Origin: Metellina segmentata | Lineage: Eukaryota; Arthropoda; Arachnida; Araneae; Tetragnathidae | Assembly: GCA_947359465.1 (NCBI GenBank) | Contig: OX375874.1 | Coordinates: 87,473,672-87,537,671, forward strand | Reading direction: 5' to 3' | DNA: 64,000 nt | Shown here: positions 21,123-32,504 of the stretch, one piece after another | How the letters are laid out: every line of letters starts with the position of its first letter | Position numbering within the stretch: position 1 is the first letter of the stretch | Program-made: the position numbers and the translations under genes | The notes under the pieces: generated by a model | Told to the model about the DNA's origin: nothing | The model's input: the letters and a program-made list of their open reading frames with translations, nothing else | The model's database searches: none

Positions 21123-22255
21123 AATTGATTTTAATAGTATTTTAATGAAAAGTGTTATACCTATAAATTTTGGAGTATATTTTAACTGCAACACATGACT
21201 ACCTTTTTAATTTAACGGAACCCATCATTTGCAGAATTTCTGAAAAAAAAAATCATCTGTTCAAATGTGTCGAATTTCGACTTCCTGAATAGTATATTCT
21301 GAAATTGAACAATTCGACGAAAGACTTTTGAACAATATTGATAAAGACAATAGTAATGATTATGACGATTTCGAATTGTTTTTAGCTTAGGCCGTAGGTC
21401 AATTTTAGGCTTCTTAGGAGTCGAATTTTTTTTAATCCTTTCTTAATGCACCTCTACAGTATAAGAAGAATCACCCAGAAAAAATTCAGCTTTCTAAGCC
21501 TTGTTGTTCTTGAGATAGAGTGATCAGTGAATGAGTGAGTGGTATTTTGATTTTATATACATATATAGACAGATTGGCGATTTTTAATGAAGTAACGAAT
21601 GAGAAATTTCTTTTTGGGTTGCAGCCAAAATTCCTACAGGTCTTTCACGGTAATAGTTCTCATCCAAATTCGAAGTGTCTGTTTTTGCTCAGTGGTGTAC
21701 ACTGGGGAAGGTAGGAACAAAGGCTTCGAGAGCCATGTTTTTTCTTCGAAAATTGTTGTATCTTTAAGCACAAATTTTTCCTTGGTACAAAAATATTTTC
21801 CATTGCTATGTATGTGGAATGAATGTGCTTAAATGCACGCTATCTGAAGAATATAACGCTTAAAAGATACTTTTTCTATGTACCATGAGTAATGGTTGTA
21901 CCATTCAGGAGAGGGAAAAGAAGGAAATAAAAATATGTTTCTTCTTACAAACGTCAGGAGAAAAAACAGGAGACAAGAGTGATCTTTACTTCATCTCACT
22001 GTCTATTAATTAACTCGGCCTTTGGCTAGTTTTTATACAGTCAATTATTCAATGCTCAGTTATAAAATTAGTATTTGGAATATTAATATATAAACAAATT
22101 CAAATTGGAACGTGGTATATTTTATCCTAGAAACATTCAATTTGTATACATAAATTTGGCTTTGGACAGGATGACATTAGTTTCATTTATCCTAGGTCCC
22201 TAAAATTCTAGCTTCCCCTCTGTGTATGTCAACTAAAAAAAAACTATCTTTTACA
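21123..22255. other. No gene supported; one possible repeat end
   Basis: The stretch at 21440-21590 (GTTGTTCTTGAGATAGAGTG, then tandem GAGTGAGTG and a TATATACATATATAGA end) looks like the terminus of a dispersed element, but I found no second copy in the window. A 77-codon frame at 21599-21832 has no recognised motif. Confidence 0.35.
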
Positions 22256-22328
22256 TCGGGATTGATCCCGGACTGTCGCTTAATCTGCTGTGTTGCTCCA
22301 GTGTGACGAAAATTCAACTGCCTACCAA
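22256..22328 (+). mobile_element. SINE tail fragment
   Basis: GGGATTGATCCCGGACTGTC and GTGTTGCTCCAGTGTGACG match the tail of the long-tail SINE subtype (compare 12198-12252). The head and body are absent, as in a 5'-truncated copy. Confidence 0.7.
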
Positions 22329-23882
22329 CTTCCGGGTATCAAAAAACACAGTTTTAGAAAACTTTTAAAAGATGAATGTTTTAAGAAATCACATGAAATT
22401 CCGTGTGCACATATAGTTGTATTTATTTGAAAAATACAAACTAAAATATTTATTTTAATAGAAAATAATTGAGGTTTATTTAATAAACAAACACATATCT
22501 ACGAATTTTATTTTTTAAGTATCAGGTCATGAGAGGAGTTACAATCCCATTTTCCCACTTGTCTATGCAACTGCTTGTGTATAAAATGTGACTAAGAAAT
22601 TTGAACAAAATATTTCCACAATTCTTTTACATATTATTTCTAAAGATTTCAATTATATATAGTGAATGAGAGCACTTTTAAACATGTTCATTTAATCAAG
22701 AATTCTGTTCATTTATTTCAGAAAGTTTGATAAACAGAATTTATTTTCAGACAGTTTTGAAGTACCACGACTGAAGCATATCCCCAGGGTCAGATTTCCT
22801 TTTCAGAAATACCATCCGCAAAAACAAGGAGTGTTCCTAGCCACAGCAAAAAGTCGCAAACGATAATTCCGAATGGCACCCCAAACACTTTTCCGTGTAC
22901 GTTATTCCATTCATTCCGACTGTCATTACCACGTCTCTCCTCCAACAATCCCACTTAAAAGAGTCTGGATTGGAACCTCCAATCCCCAAGTCACGTCCAA
23001 ACGATCGCAATGAGTACCCACTCCCGACCCTACAAGAACACCCGCCGGGCATTATCAACTCAACTCGCCTATGACTTGGCCAAAGATGAAAAATAACGCC
23101 CACCTGACCTTGTCTTCCTGACCTTGCTTTCTCACGCTCCATACCTGCCCATCTCCAGTTCCATCCTCCCTCTTCGAACTGCCAACCCCCCTTCGGAACA
23201 ACAGCGGAAATTCCTTTTCCACCCCCTTGACCCCCCTCGCCTAATGAAAGAACCCTTCAAGAAAAGACAGTATCTTACCGTATTTATTCAACGTGTAATT
23301 AGAATGGAATTGTCGGGAAGGGGGATTGGGCTGTTTGCGAAACTCTTTGTGTATCGTGGACAGCGGGTATGTGTGTGTGTGGTTTCGGTAATAAATTTAT
23401 ATAGTTGTTTTTAGAGTATTTTCTTATAAAAATTCACCTCTGAGGATCTCTTGAAGGAAAGGAGCGTATTTAATGACGGTTAAGGATTTCAAAAACAGAA
23501 CTAGGAGGAATGTCTTTTGTGGCTTAGTGAGGTTTAAGAAAGTGTTTTGATGACAAAGTGGAATTAGTTTATGACTTCAAGTTTATTTAGTTTATGACTA
23601 AATTCGGTATTCAGTCTTTCCTTGCCCTGATCTTTATCAGCGACCCAGTATCTTGTTACCGAGACCAGAGATCTGCGGTGAAATGTGAAGAGTTTTTATA
23701 GTGTAAAATGGCGAACCAATTTCGCGGTTTAAAAATTTAGTGTTTACGCACAATTCTATTTATCGCCTTTTGTAGCCGGCGCTATGTAAATGAATAATAG
23801 AGACTGACAATGATGTTGAAGCTACAAACCTCTAAAGACGCAGGCTTAAATTTAAATGTTTTAATCAGACCTCGAGTAACAA
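22329..23882. other. No gene supported; contains a GC-richer island at about 22840-23360
   Basis: The island is C-rich and lacks the poly-A/T runs of its surroundings. Two frames there (22837-23142 minus, 101 codons; 23124-23414 plus, 96 codons) carry no recognised domain. A regulatory or unrecognised exon role is possible but unsupported. Confidence 0.3.
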
Positions 23883-24100
23883 GATGTTCTTTGTACCGAA
23901 ATGGATGAAGTTCGAATCTTTTGGTATTTACTGAAAATAGATATCTATCGAATTTGTTTTCAGTACTCTTTTCTTGTCGAATAAACAGTCTACTTTAAGA
24001 AATCTAAATGTTCAGGAAAAATAGTTTACCTCTAATACTTATAGATATTGTAATTGTAGCGAGAAGTTCTTTGTACCGAAATGGATGAAGTTCCAATCTA
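23883..24100 (+). repeat. Direct repeat pair about 182 bp apart
   Basis: A block of about 34 bases containing TTCTTTGTACCGAAATGGAT and then GAAGTTC is present near 23885 and again near 24067, with only a couple of mismatches. Confidence 0.8.
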
Positions 24101-24454
24101 TTTAATATAAATGTAATTATTTTATTTAATAATCTATTTTTATTTAATAAACCTTTTCATTGTGTTTAAAGTTCTATGAAGAAAACGAAGACGCAATTAT
24201 GTATATTTGTGCAGCTTGTGTTCAGTCAGTATTTGAGATAGATATTTTTATTTCATGAGGAGCTCGTCAAAAACTGGTACTCAGGCCTTAAGAGCAGGTA
24301 TCGTAAATCTCTACTACGATAAAATAAACTGTGACATCGAACGCTTCATTTATTATTTGTTCTTTGATTTTCGCTTATCACATCTCAATAGAAAAGTTAC
24401 ACTACTTTTATTTCTTTAATTTCTACTGATCGGACATAGGCTTCTTAAGTCTTC

Positions 24455-24625
24455 GACACTACAAAGGGAAATTGACGATAAAGGAGCACCCAATGGATAA
24501 GAAATCATTATTCCTAACAGTTATTACACATTACGACAGTCCGCCAAGACCTATGCGCTTACAAATTGGCAGTCGAATCTGGACCTACTGGATGACAAAC
24601 AAACAGTTACGGCTACCAAACCGGA
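24455..24625 (-). mobile_element. Degenerate tRNA-derived SINE copy
   Basis: It follows the inverted SINE at 20846 block for block: ACTACAAAGGGAAATTGACG, AAGGAGCACCCAATGG, CGCTTACAAATTGGCAG, and a degraded B-box complement CAGTCGAATCTGGACC. Many substitutions indicate an old insertion. Confidence 0.6.
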
Positions 24626-25044
24626 AGAATGACACAACTAAAAAAGAGAAATTTTAAAGGAGAGTCTATGAAAATAGATAAACTTTCAGCATGTTTCAAC
24701 TATATAAGAATTGTAGAATTTTATATCTTCAAGATTTATTGAGGTATGAGTCGCTCATAAGCAAACCCAGTTAACCTCTTGTCAAACACATTTAATAAAA
24801 AAACGAGCATCATTAAGGCTTTGTTTGTTGCCAATTATTTTTTAAACGCCCTTCAGAAAACAATTTCACACAGTCCAGTCTTTTTTCTCCCGGTTCCATG
24901 AATACCCAAATGTTAACCAAGCATTTTAATTAACATTTTCTTTCGACTGTTTTCGGACTATTGACGTATTGCGAAGAATATTTTACCCGTGAGATTTTCT
25001 CTCATGTAACTTACGCCAGCATGCATTTTTATAGTTTTTTTTAA

Positions 25045-25270
25045 ATTCCAAACTCATTTTTAGCCCCGTGGGCTCTTTTCTCAATACATCCCTGCCCTTG
25101 ATGAGTGCTTTCCGAATATTCTAATGCGAGAACAAAATATTCCAGAGAGAGATTCGTTTGATACCATTTTAATTCCAAAATCATTTTGCGAAGAATTCTA
25201 TCCCCGTGGGCACTCTCCTGAATACACCCTTGTCTTTGATGAATGCTTTCTGGGTATTCTAAAACGGATT
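25045..25270 (+). repeat. Local tandem duplication, offset about 140 bp
   Basis: CCCCGTGGGCTCTTTTCTCA, GATGAGTGCTTTCCGAATAT (from 25063) recurs as CCCCGTGGGCACTCTCCTGA, GATGAATGCTTTCTGGGTAT (from about 25202). A 73-codon frame at 25124-25345 spans the second unit but has no recognised motif. Confidence 0.7.
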
Positions 25271-25349
25271 AAGAATAAACTAAGCAAATTCATAAGTATC
25301 TTTCATTACAATCGCAAAAAGAGCTCACAAAGAAATCTAAAATGAATAA

Positions 25350-28200
25350 TGTCGGGAAATGTATTGCTGGAAATGTTCATTTACAGACATGCCCTTTCGG
25401 AACTCTCTTTTTTTTACTTCTAATTACGTTCAAGTGCATGCCTAGCACACCTCTCAGGATTGGTCCTGTGTATCTTTAACTTTTTTGCATAGTTCGTTAT
25501 TTCACTTGTACCTATTTATTCGAGTTTAATGGAAATCATTCTTATTCAAAAATATTAAATTTCCATTTGAGCTGTGTCACTGCTCTCGAGAAGATGCATG
25601 TATCTATGTATGTTCATCTGTATTATTAATTAACTTGATTTGAGTTGGGAGGAGGAATTTAAAATTTTCAAGTATTGATCGTTTAAAGATTTTTGCTTTA
25701 AAAATTAATTGATTGAAAACTCTATGGATAGCAAAGATAATTTTTAATCGTCATTTATGACGGAGCAACATGAACCACAACTGAAACGTTTTGTTGATAA
25801 GTATAGTATGTCTGCTTACAAAAATGCTTTCTACTCCAACTGAGTAATCTCTTGCATTCTTGTGATTTCGAACTGTTCCATGCTCCATCTTTTTCTTGAT
25901 TTCCTTGAAATTATTTTGGATAACCCTTGCATTCCGATATACATATTTAAATACAAATGAGAAATTCATCTTGCTTCCAAATTTTGGTTTAAAATTGTTC
26001 AGTCTGTGCTTTTTTGCAGAATTCGATGTGTTTTCGAAGAATTTTTTTTAGCTTTATAACTATTAGCTTTATATAACTGCATCATCAATTACTGATAATG
26101 CAGTTACCCAACGCAGCTTATTTGATTTGTATGTATGTTACTATTATGCAAATTAAAACAATGACAAATCCATTTTTGCTAATTTATTAAAGCTTTAGAT
26201 CATGTATTCTACAATAACTTCCTTACTACTTAATATTTTAAAATCAAACTTCTTATTGTCTTTAAAAAAGAAAACAGCAATTCGTGCACATTTTATAACA
26301 CTCGGATTACTGCAACTTTTTTTTTAAAGTCTAAAGTCCTACAAATTATCTTTCAAGTTCCTTGTTTCTGAATAACACAAATCATAGGGGTTGGCTCAAA
26401 ACTACAGTAGGAAATCTCAAACAATAATAAATAATCTAAACAATAATTCATACAGAGGATTATTGTTTCAGATTTAAGTTTTAAACTGTTTGTTTGGATT
26501 CACGTGGAGCGTGGAGTGTTTTTCAGTAAATGATGTTTCGTTGCGATCAATGAATTTATTTTAATTAATTAGTTTGAATTTTTTACTATTCTCATTGCAG
26601 TGTGAAAACAACAACTAGATTTTAGTATTGCGTATGTTTTCGTTTTGGGAAAACGCTATGAGTTTTAATTTCATTATGTTCGTAATTTTTGAAAAATAAA
26701 AATTAGGAATAGAAAATGATTTTTGCAGGAAACTAAAAGCCACTTACTAAATTACCAAAGGGTACAAAGATCAAATGTTACCTTTGTGAACAGTTTTTTT
26801 AGTCATTGGCGAAAACTAAATTTGCTTATAAATTAATTCAGCAATATCAGGGATAAGAATCGTCAATTTTCACTCTAACACAAGAAAATGAAAACCAAAT
26901 TCGTAATAGACTATAGGTATAAAATACACATATAAAATCGAATCAAATTTTGAAGAATTCATACAATTCATAATTTATTTTATAAACAGATCCTTTAAAA
27001 ATAACCTGAATGGAACAGATTATAAAGGAAAGTACGAAAATTTTGTATTCTTTCTTTTACCACACATACAATAAACATTTGTATGTATAGTGGTGTGATT
27101 TCAATAGTTTGTAATAATGGTTTTTATGCATTTAGTTCTTTCACACACATGCTTGAACAGTAAGGTATAAAAGTTTACTCTAAAAGTCAACTTCTGTATT
27201 CAAGTTTCTTTCTTGCATGATTTGTTAGCTAGTAATAAGAAAAATTAAGTCTTACACATAGAAATTATAACATCCTGCTAGTATTTGTTTAAATTGGTTA
27301 GCTATTAAATTGCTTCAAGAGTTTGATAAACTCTTCAAACAATAATTTCGATATTCAAAATCAGCAACTATATTTTCGAAAAATTACTTGAAAGGGAACT
27401 ATATTTCTAGAACAAAGTGTTTCGTAGTTTAAATGTAAATTGCAATATCTATATATTACTATATCTCTGCTTAATATAAATCTGTATAAAGTTGAGTTGG
27501 CGTTCAGTCGGTTCTCTGTACAAATCTATACCGTTTTACCAATCACCGAATTTGGTTCACTTATACTTAGGAACCCTGCGGGTATGGTAGGCCATCTCTT
27601 AACACCCGTTTGTGCTAGGAGCTAAGAGTGTGCAGATGGGTCCTAAAATAATAGGAAATCGACATAGAAATAACATTGAGAATAAACCGATTGCTGCAAG
27701 CAGCTCTGATTTTTTACCAGTACTGATCGAAAATCAAGTTTTCCGATAATATTGTTTCACCAGTATTGTTTGAAAACAATTTAATCCAATAATTTATAAA
27801 TATTAAGTTGAAGAAAAGATAAATACTTGAAATATTTAATTTTACAAAAGTTACTTTTTGTAGTGGAACACCGAAAAGCCCAAAAGAAAAACTCATTAAT
27901 CGTGAAAGCGTAAATTTTGCTACTCGGTATCTGGCAATCAAGAATTAATGTTTCATTTGATTTTGGAAATCTGTTTTTTGTTTTGCATGTTAGAGTTGAC
28001 AGCGCAATGTTGCGGACATATTTGAGCATTTCCAAGGATAATAAACATATTGTTCAAAAGTCTTTTGCCGAATTGTTCTACTTCAGAATAATTTCAGGAA
28101 GTCGAAATTCAACATGTTTGCGCAGATATATATATTTCAGAATTCTGCAGTTTGTGAAGTATTGGAATTTTGTATCCGTTTGTATTTATGTGTTCCAGTT
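25350..28200. other. No gene supported; long AT-rich stretch
   Basis: No coding region, RNA gene or repeat family was recognised. Frames at 27440-27625 and 27714-28264 are chance frames, and the last runs into the ATCGATGT element. Confidence 0.45.
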
Positions 28201-28208
28201 TTTTACTA

Positions 28209-28976
28209 GTTGCAAGGTAGGGATGCGACATCGACAGCAAAACATCGATGTTTTGAAACATTGATGTTCAAAATTAAAACATCGATGTTGATAAAACATC
28301 GTTCCAAAAACATCGATGTTTTTAAAATTCTGTGTATTTAAACTTTTTTTCCCATTTCTTAAAACTGGTTTAGCAACTAAGAATGCAACATCGACAGCAA
28401 AACATCGATGTTGATAATGCATCGCGCCCAAACTATTGATGTTTTTAAAATTCAGTGAATTCAAACTTTTTCCCCCATTTCTTAAAACTGGTTTAGCACG
28501 TAGTGATGCTACATCGACAGCAAAACATCGATGTCCAAATTTGAAACATCGATGTTGATAATGCATCGCCCCCAAACTTTCGATGTTTTTAAAATTCAGT
28601 GCATTTAAACGTTTTACCCCATTTCTTATTACTGGTTTAGCAACTAGTGATGTGGCATCAGCTCCAATACATCGATGTTTTTTTATAAAACCTCAATGTT
28701 TTGGAAACATTGACATCGATGTCGTATCCCTACTTTTCAGACCCTTCACCTTTGGTCACTTTGGTCTAAAAGTATGTTCAATTTGCTGATTATGAAAATT
28801 ATGCTATTATTTTTTTTTTAAATTTTTATAACGGTACTTTTTTTATTTAAAAATAAAACATCGACAACGTAAAAACGTCGATGTTACAAAAACATCGATC
28901 CCAATACTTTGATGTTTTTTTAAAAACATCGATGTTTTGAAAACATTGACATCGATGTCGCATTCCTAGTTGCAGG
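28209..28976. mobile_element. ATCGATGT-rich element with inverted ends and near-perfect target duplication
   Basis: Proposed limits are 28218-28968 (751 bp). Both ends read TAGG(G/A)ATGCGACATCGA inward. The flanks are GTTGCAAGG on the left (28209-28217) and GTTGCAGG on the right (28969-28976), an 8-bp duplication with one extra A. The interior contains many copies of ACATCGATGT and relatives. It also holds repeated units of about 120-160 bp (starts near 28219, 28379, 28501, 28646), each opening with a terminus-like ATGCNACATCGACAGC. A second terminus-like sequence faces inward at about 28712-28731. The 8-bp duplication and motif-rich subterminal regions suggest a non-autonomous hAT element. 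The 129-codon minus-strand frame here is an artefact of the repeats. Confidence 0.75.
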
Positions 28977-28979
28977 TAT

Positions 28980-29499
28980 ATAATTTAGTAGTTCGATTTC
29001 AATTATTTATTTATTTCCGGCAAAATATCAGACATGGGTAATTTCTTGGCGGTATATGTATATTTAGATCAACGTTCCTTAAATATTTGATTGATTGAAT
29101 AGCGATTGGTAAAATTCTGTTCCATAAAAATAAAAGAAATAAAAATTTTTTTTTTAAAAAGTAATGTGCGCAATTTCTAAATATGTTTCTACCCCAAAGT
29201 CAAGTAACTTGATCTATCAATCTAAATAGGTACGTGGTTTCCATTTGGAAACCGAATCTGAATTTTAAAAAGTATCACGAGGTTTCAATTTAAAACAGAA
29301 TGTCTGTTGGAGTAAAGGAAAAATGAAATAAGACTTTGCTAATCTTGGAATAATATGACAGTTAGGAAATTAAAAAAATTGATATGTTTTGTTTTAAGTG
29401 ACAGAAAGTTGAGGTTGCTTACTCTATAAATTGAAGCTGTTATTACGCAAACTATATGCATATGAAACATTCGTTTCAACAGTGATTTTCTTTTTAAAG
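28980..29499. other. No gene supported; AT-rich
   Basis: Nothing recognised. Confidence 0.4.
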
Positions 29500-30170
29500 A
29501 CGTTGTAAAATCGACATTCTGTTTTTTGAAAAATTATAATCGATTGAGTTTGATTTGTGGACACTGATGAAATTTATATCTATCACAAACCGAATGGAAT
29601 TTTCAAGAAAAAATACGTTTCCTTCGAGCGAACTTAGTCACGAATGGAGTACAACTTATTTTACTATAATGTCATATTGACGATGACATTCAAAAACATC
29701 GCATACCGGGTGCAAGAATGTCACAAGTAAAACATATTCATACATGAAAACTATAAGTGCTAAACTATCCGTCGAAAATTCGCCATTTTAATTCAAAATG
29801 ATCGCTTAAGTGGATATTCGTTATCAATCCAAAACTCAATATCGGCAGTAGTTTTACAATAGAAGTGCGATGAATATGATATAAATTATATGGGTGGAAG
29901 CCTCATGTATACATGTTTGGGTCCAAAGTAATTTGCAGAATCGATGAAAAAGTTGAAACGATATTAAAAATTGATTTACGTACACTTAAATAATGCCAGC
30001 ATTCTCTTATGAAAAAGAAGTGATTAGCTGATGATGAGATCATGGAGAACCTTTTCCCGTAGCCTCAACCCGAGCAACGTGTAATTCTGCTAGTGATTTA
30101 TAGAACTTTCACAGTCCAAATGCTATTCAATATTTAAATATTGCAAGTACTGTTAAGTATAAAAACAGAA
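29500..30170 (+). repeat. Repeat family R1, copy A
   Basis: This is the longest uninterrupted R1 copy. The diagnostic blocks are CATACCGGGTGCAAGAATGT, AAGTGCGATGAATATGA, CTCATGTATACATGTTTGGG and TACACTTAAATAATGCCAGC. No long frame or terminal repeat was seen, and the class is unknown. Confidence 0.65.
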
Positions 30171-31019
30171 GAAATAATCAAAATAAAAAATGCACAATTC
30201 AAACGCAATATTGATCTCAAACTAAACTACTAAACGAATTTTTCTTATCATTCTTTTATAAGTACTTTTTTGTAACATTAGAAAATAATAAGATGCTTAA
30301 AGCATACGACAAGATATAATTAATAAAAGATTCGATATTATTTAATGATAATATGTACTGTTATGTTTACATTTTTTTCTTTAAATATTTCCCATACATT
30401 ATTTAAGAAACAGATAACATTTAAATTTTCGAAGTGCTCACGCAAAGTAAAGCATTTTTCGTCCTAAGTGCTACTTAAAGAACTATCTTTAATTAAAAGA
30501 TTAAATGCAAAATTTGATTTGTTATAAACTTTTTAACTAAATTCATACACCAATTAAAAAAAGCATCAAAAATTTATTTCATTGTGGCTTTATTAGCTCA
30601 AAAATTTAATATATAATTCTTAATTTTGGATGAATATATTTAAAACATAACGATATCTATTGAAATAATGAAAATAGTTAGATCTTTGAAACACATAAAT
30701 TAGGAAATTTTGAACGGGTAATTTATGATATAAAATTTGAAACCATTATTTCGTAAAATTATTAATTTTGAAATTCAAGCAACGATATTCAAAGTCTTAG
30801 TTGAAAATATTTCTTCAAATAAAATTTCTGCGTATATAATTTGTTACGTTTCCGTTGGCAATTATTATCTATCTGCATTAACAATTCAAACACTTTCTTG
30901 AGCAAAGAAAGGTGGTCAAAAGATCGTCAGGACAAAGTAAAAACAGTTCCTGAGTGTGCACACAGTATACATTCACTTGATTAAACTCGCTGTGTTTGCA
31001 TACGCACTTTGTTGACATT
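30171..31019. other. No gene supported; very AT-rich upstream flank
   Basis: Dominated by A/T runs with no recognised feature. Composition changes abruptly at about 31020, where the gene's GC-rich 5' region begins. Confidence 0.45.
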
Positions 31020-31274
31020 TGGATTTAGTAAACAAACATCTTCCGCGGTTATCTTAGAGACCCGCATCCCCGACAGATGGCACTAGTGTTGGAAACGATC
31101 CCTTCACCCTCCCCGCTCCAACCTAGCCGAAAAGGGGAGAAACGGACAACTGACTGCAGCCGAAACTATTTACGCAGTCGCGATCCGTTCGTTGAGGGCA
31201 GCAGGAATCTCTTCCCCGCGCCGTTGTGTTGGTGATGTTCAACGATCGATTTGATACCACTCGTTTCCATAAAG
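31020..31274 (+). promoter_or_regulatory. Putative promoter and 5' UTR of the membrane-protein gene
   Basis: A GC-rich, CpG-containing block directly precedes the main coding exon and contrasts with the AT-rich DNA upstream. It has no evident TATA box. An AGATGGCACTAG motif lies at 31074-31085, a type common in arthropod promoters and insulators. The exact transcription start cannot be read from sequence. An in-frame TGA at 31233-31235 closes the reading frame upstream of the proposed ATG. Confidence 0.5.
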
Positions 31275-32448
31275 ATGGCGGAATTTAACCGCTCCCTCAG
31301 TATTCCCGTCGAAATCCGCACCCGATCTCGAAACCATGTTTCTTGCCCGCGATGTAGGGTTGATCCTAGTCACATATCTCGTCAATTCTGGGAGTCTTCC
31401 CGAGCCGTACCGGATCTAAGCAATAATAACAACACCACCCCCAGCAATCTCGAAGGCAGGTCCAATGGATACCCCGACCTGTGCAGGAGATCCAACCGTT
31501 CGTACACGTCTCCGGCTTCGGTACACCATTATCAGAATACCAGAGGACCAATCGTAAACAATTCGGCCGGATATCACAATTCCTTGAGCAATGCTGGTTT
31601 GATTCGGTATTCCAATGATACCTACTCCACTCGATCGGCTGGAGATACGTGGAGGATCAGGGGTATTTTGGAGAATCACCAGCCGGATGTTACCCGCCGA
31701 GCAGAGTCAAGTATAGGCAGATTACCGGACGTCACACATCATACCCAAGCACACGCATCAGGTATCCAGCATGCTAGGACTCGTTCGGTGCCCGTTGGGG
31801 GCACGTACGATTCGAGGGTGCCATCGAGTAGCTCTTACGATATCCACCACCAGCAGCCTCAGTTGGTGTCTAGAAGCTCCACACAGGGTATTATTTGTGC
31901 CAGAAGCCACCAGGATGGTTTACAGCACACTACCCTACCGACCACGATCATTTGCAATAACCGCCAGCAAGAAACCACTTCCATTGTGCCACAGCGACGA
32001 GAACCGCCCTGTTCGGTTTCGTCGCAATTGAAGCGAGAACAACAGACATCGACCACCGGAACTTCTGCTAGTCCTTGGGTGACCAGAAGTGCTCAAATGG
32101 ACAGACAGGTGAACGTGGACGCTTCCAGAAGCAGCGACCAGCACCCCGCCAGCAATAGTCTCACATGGTCTAACCAACCACAACAAAACAATAGTTGCTG
32201 GCGGCCCAACACAGTGACTTCACCCACCCAAAATGTTCTAACGCAGTGTCCACTTCCAGATCTTGTGACACCGAGAAGGCAAGCTAGGAAGCAGTGCTGT
32301 GGTCTGTTGGCGACCCATAGTGTTGCGATTAGGTGGTTAGTGGTGGTTATAGCAGCATTGGGACTCTTGTGTTCTGTTGTGGGAACTATCGTAGGAGTAG
32401 TCAAAGCTACTGGCAAAGAGCATCTTACAGTAGCACTTCTGCTGATAG
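31275..32448 (+). CDS. First coding exon of an unrecognised low-complexity membrane protein
   Basis: This exon codes for residues 1 to 391 plus the first base of the next codon. I chose the ATG at 31275 because it is the first ATG after an in-frame TGA (31233) and has a good start context (A at -3, G at +4). The frame can be read open from 31251, but that begins with TTG. Residues 24-27 form a CPRC motif. Residues 30 to about 330 are rich in Ser, Thr, Asn, Gln, Arg and His and are probably disordered. A basic Cys-Cys segment (PRRQARKQCC, 333-342) precedes a clear membrane helix at about 354-376. After KATGKEHLT a second hydrophobic run begins (VALLLI, 386-391) and is cut by the splice donor TAG|GTAAGT at 32448/32449. 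The charge pattern suggests the long N-terminal region is cytoplasmic. I do not recognise the family. Reading through the donor gives an implausible short intronic tail ending at 32504. Confidence 0.85.
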
Positions 32449-32504
32449 GTAAGTGGAGCTCATTATTCCCTTTAATTATAGCTCTAAAATTTAAAAAAAT
32501 ATAA

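Noticed and set aside
21440..21590. Defined mobile-element terminus
   Set aside because: The GAGTGAGTG and TATATA end looks familiar, but there is no second copy or target duplication in the window to support a boundary.
28186..28575. 129-codon minus-strand ORF with repeated peptide units
   Set aside because: Its apparent protein repeats come from the ATCGATGT DNA repeats of a non-coding mobile element.
28218..28731. The ATCGATGT element ending at the inner terminus near 28731
   Set aside because: The flanks there show no target duplication, whereas the outer end at 28968 gives GTTGCAGG matching the left flank.
31251..31274. Upstream extension of exon 1 to 31251 (eight extra residues)
   Set aside because: The extension begins with TTG, not ATG. 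The ATG at 31275 has a good eukaryotic start context and follows an in-frame stop at 31233.
32449..32504. Reading exon 1 through to the stop at 32504
   Set aside because: A consensus TAG|GTAAGT donor at 32448/32449 interrupts a membrane helix, and the read-through tail is Lys/Phe-rich AT-type sequence.
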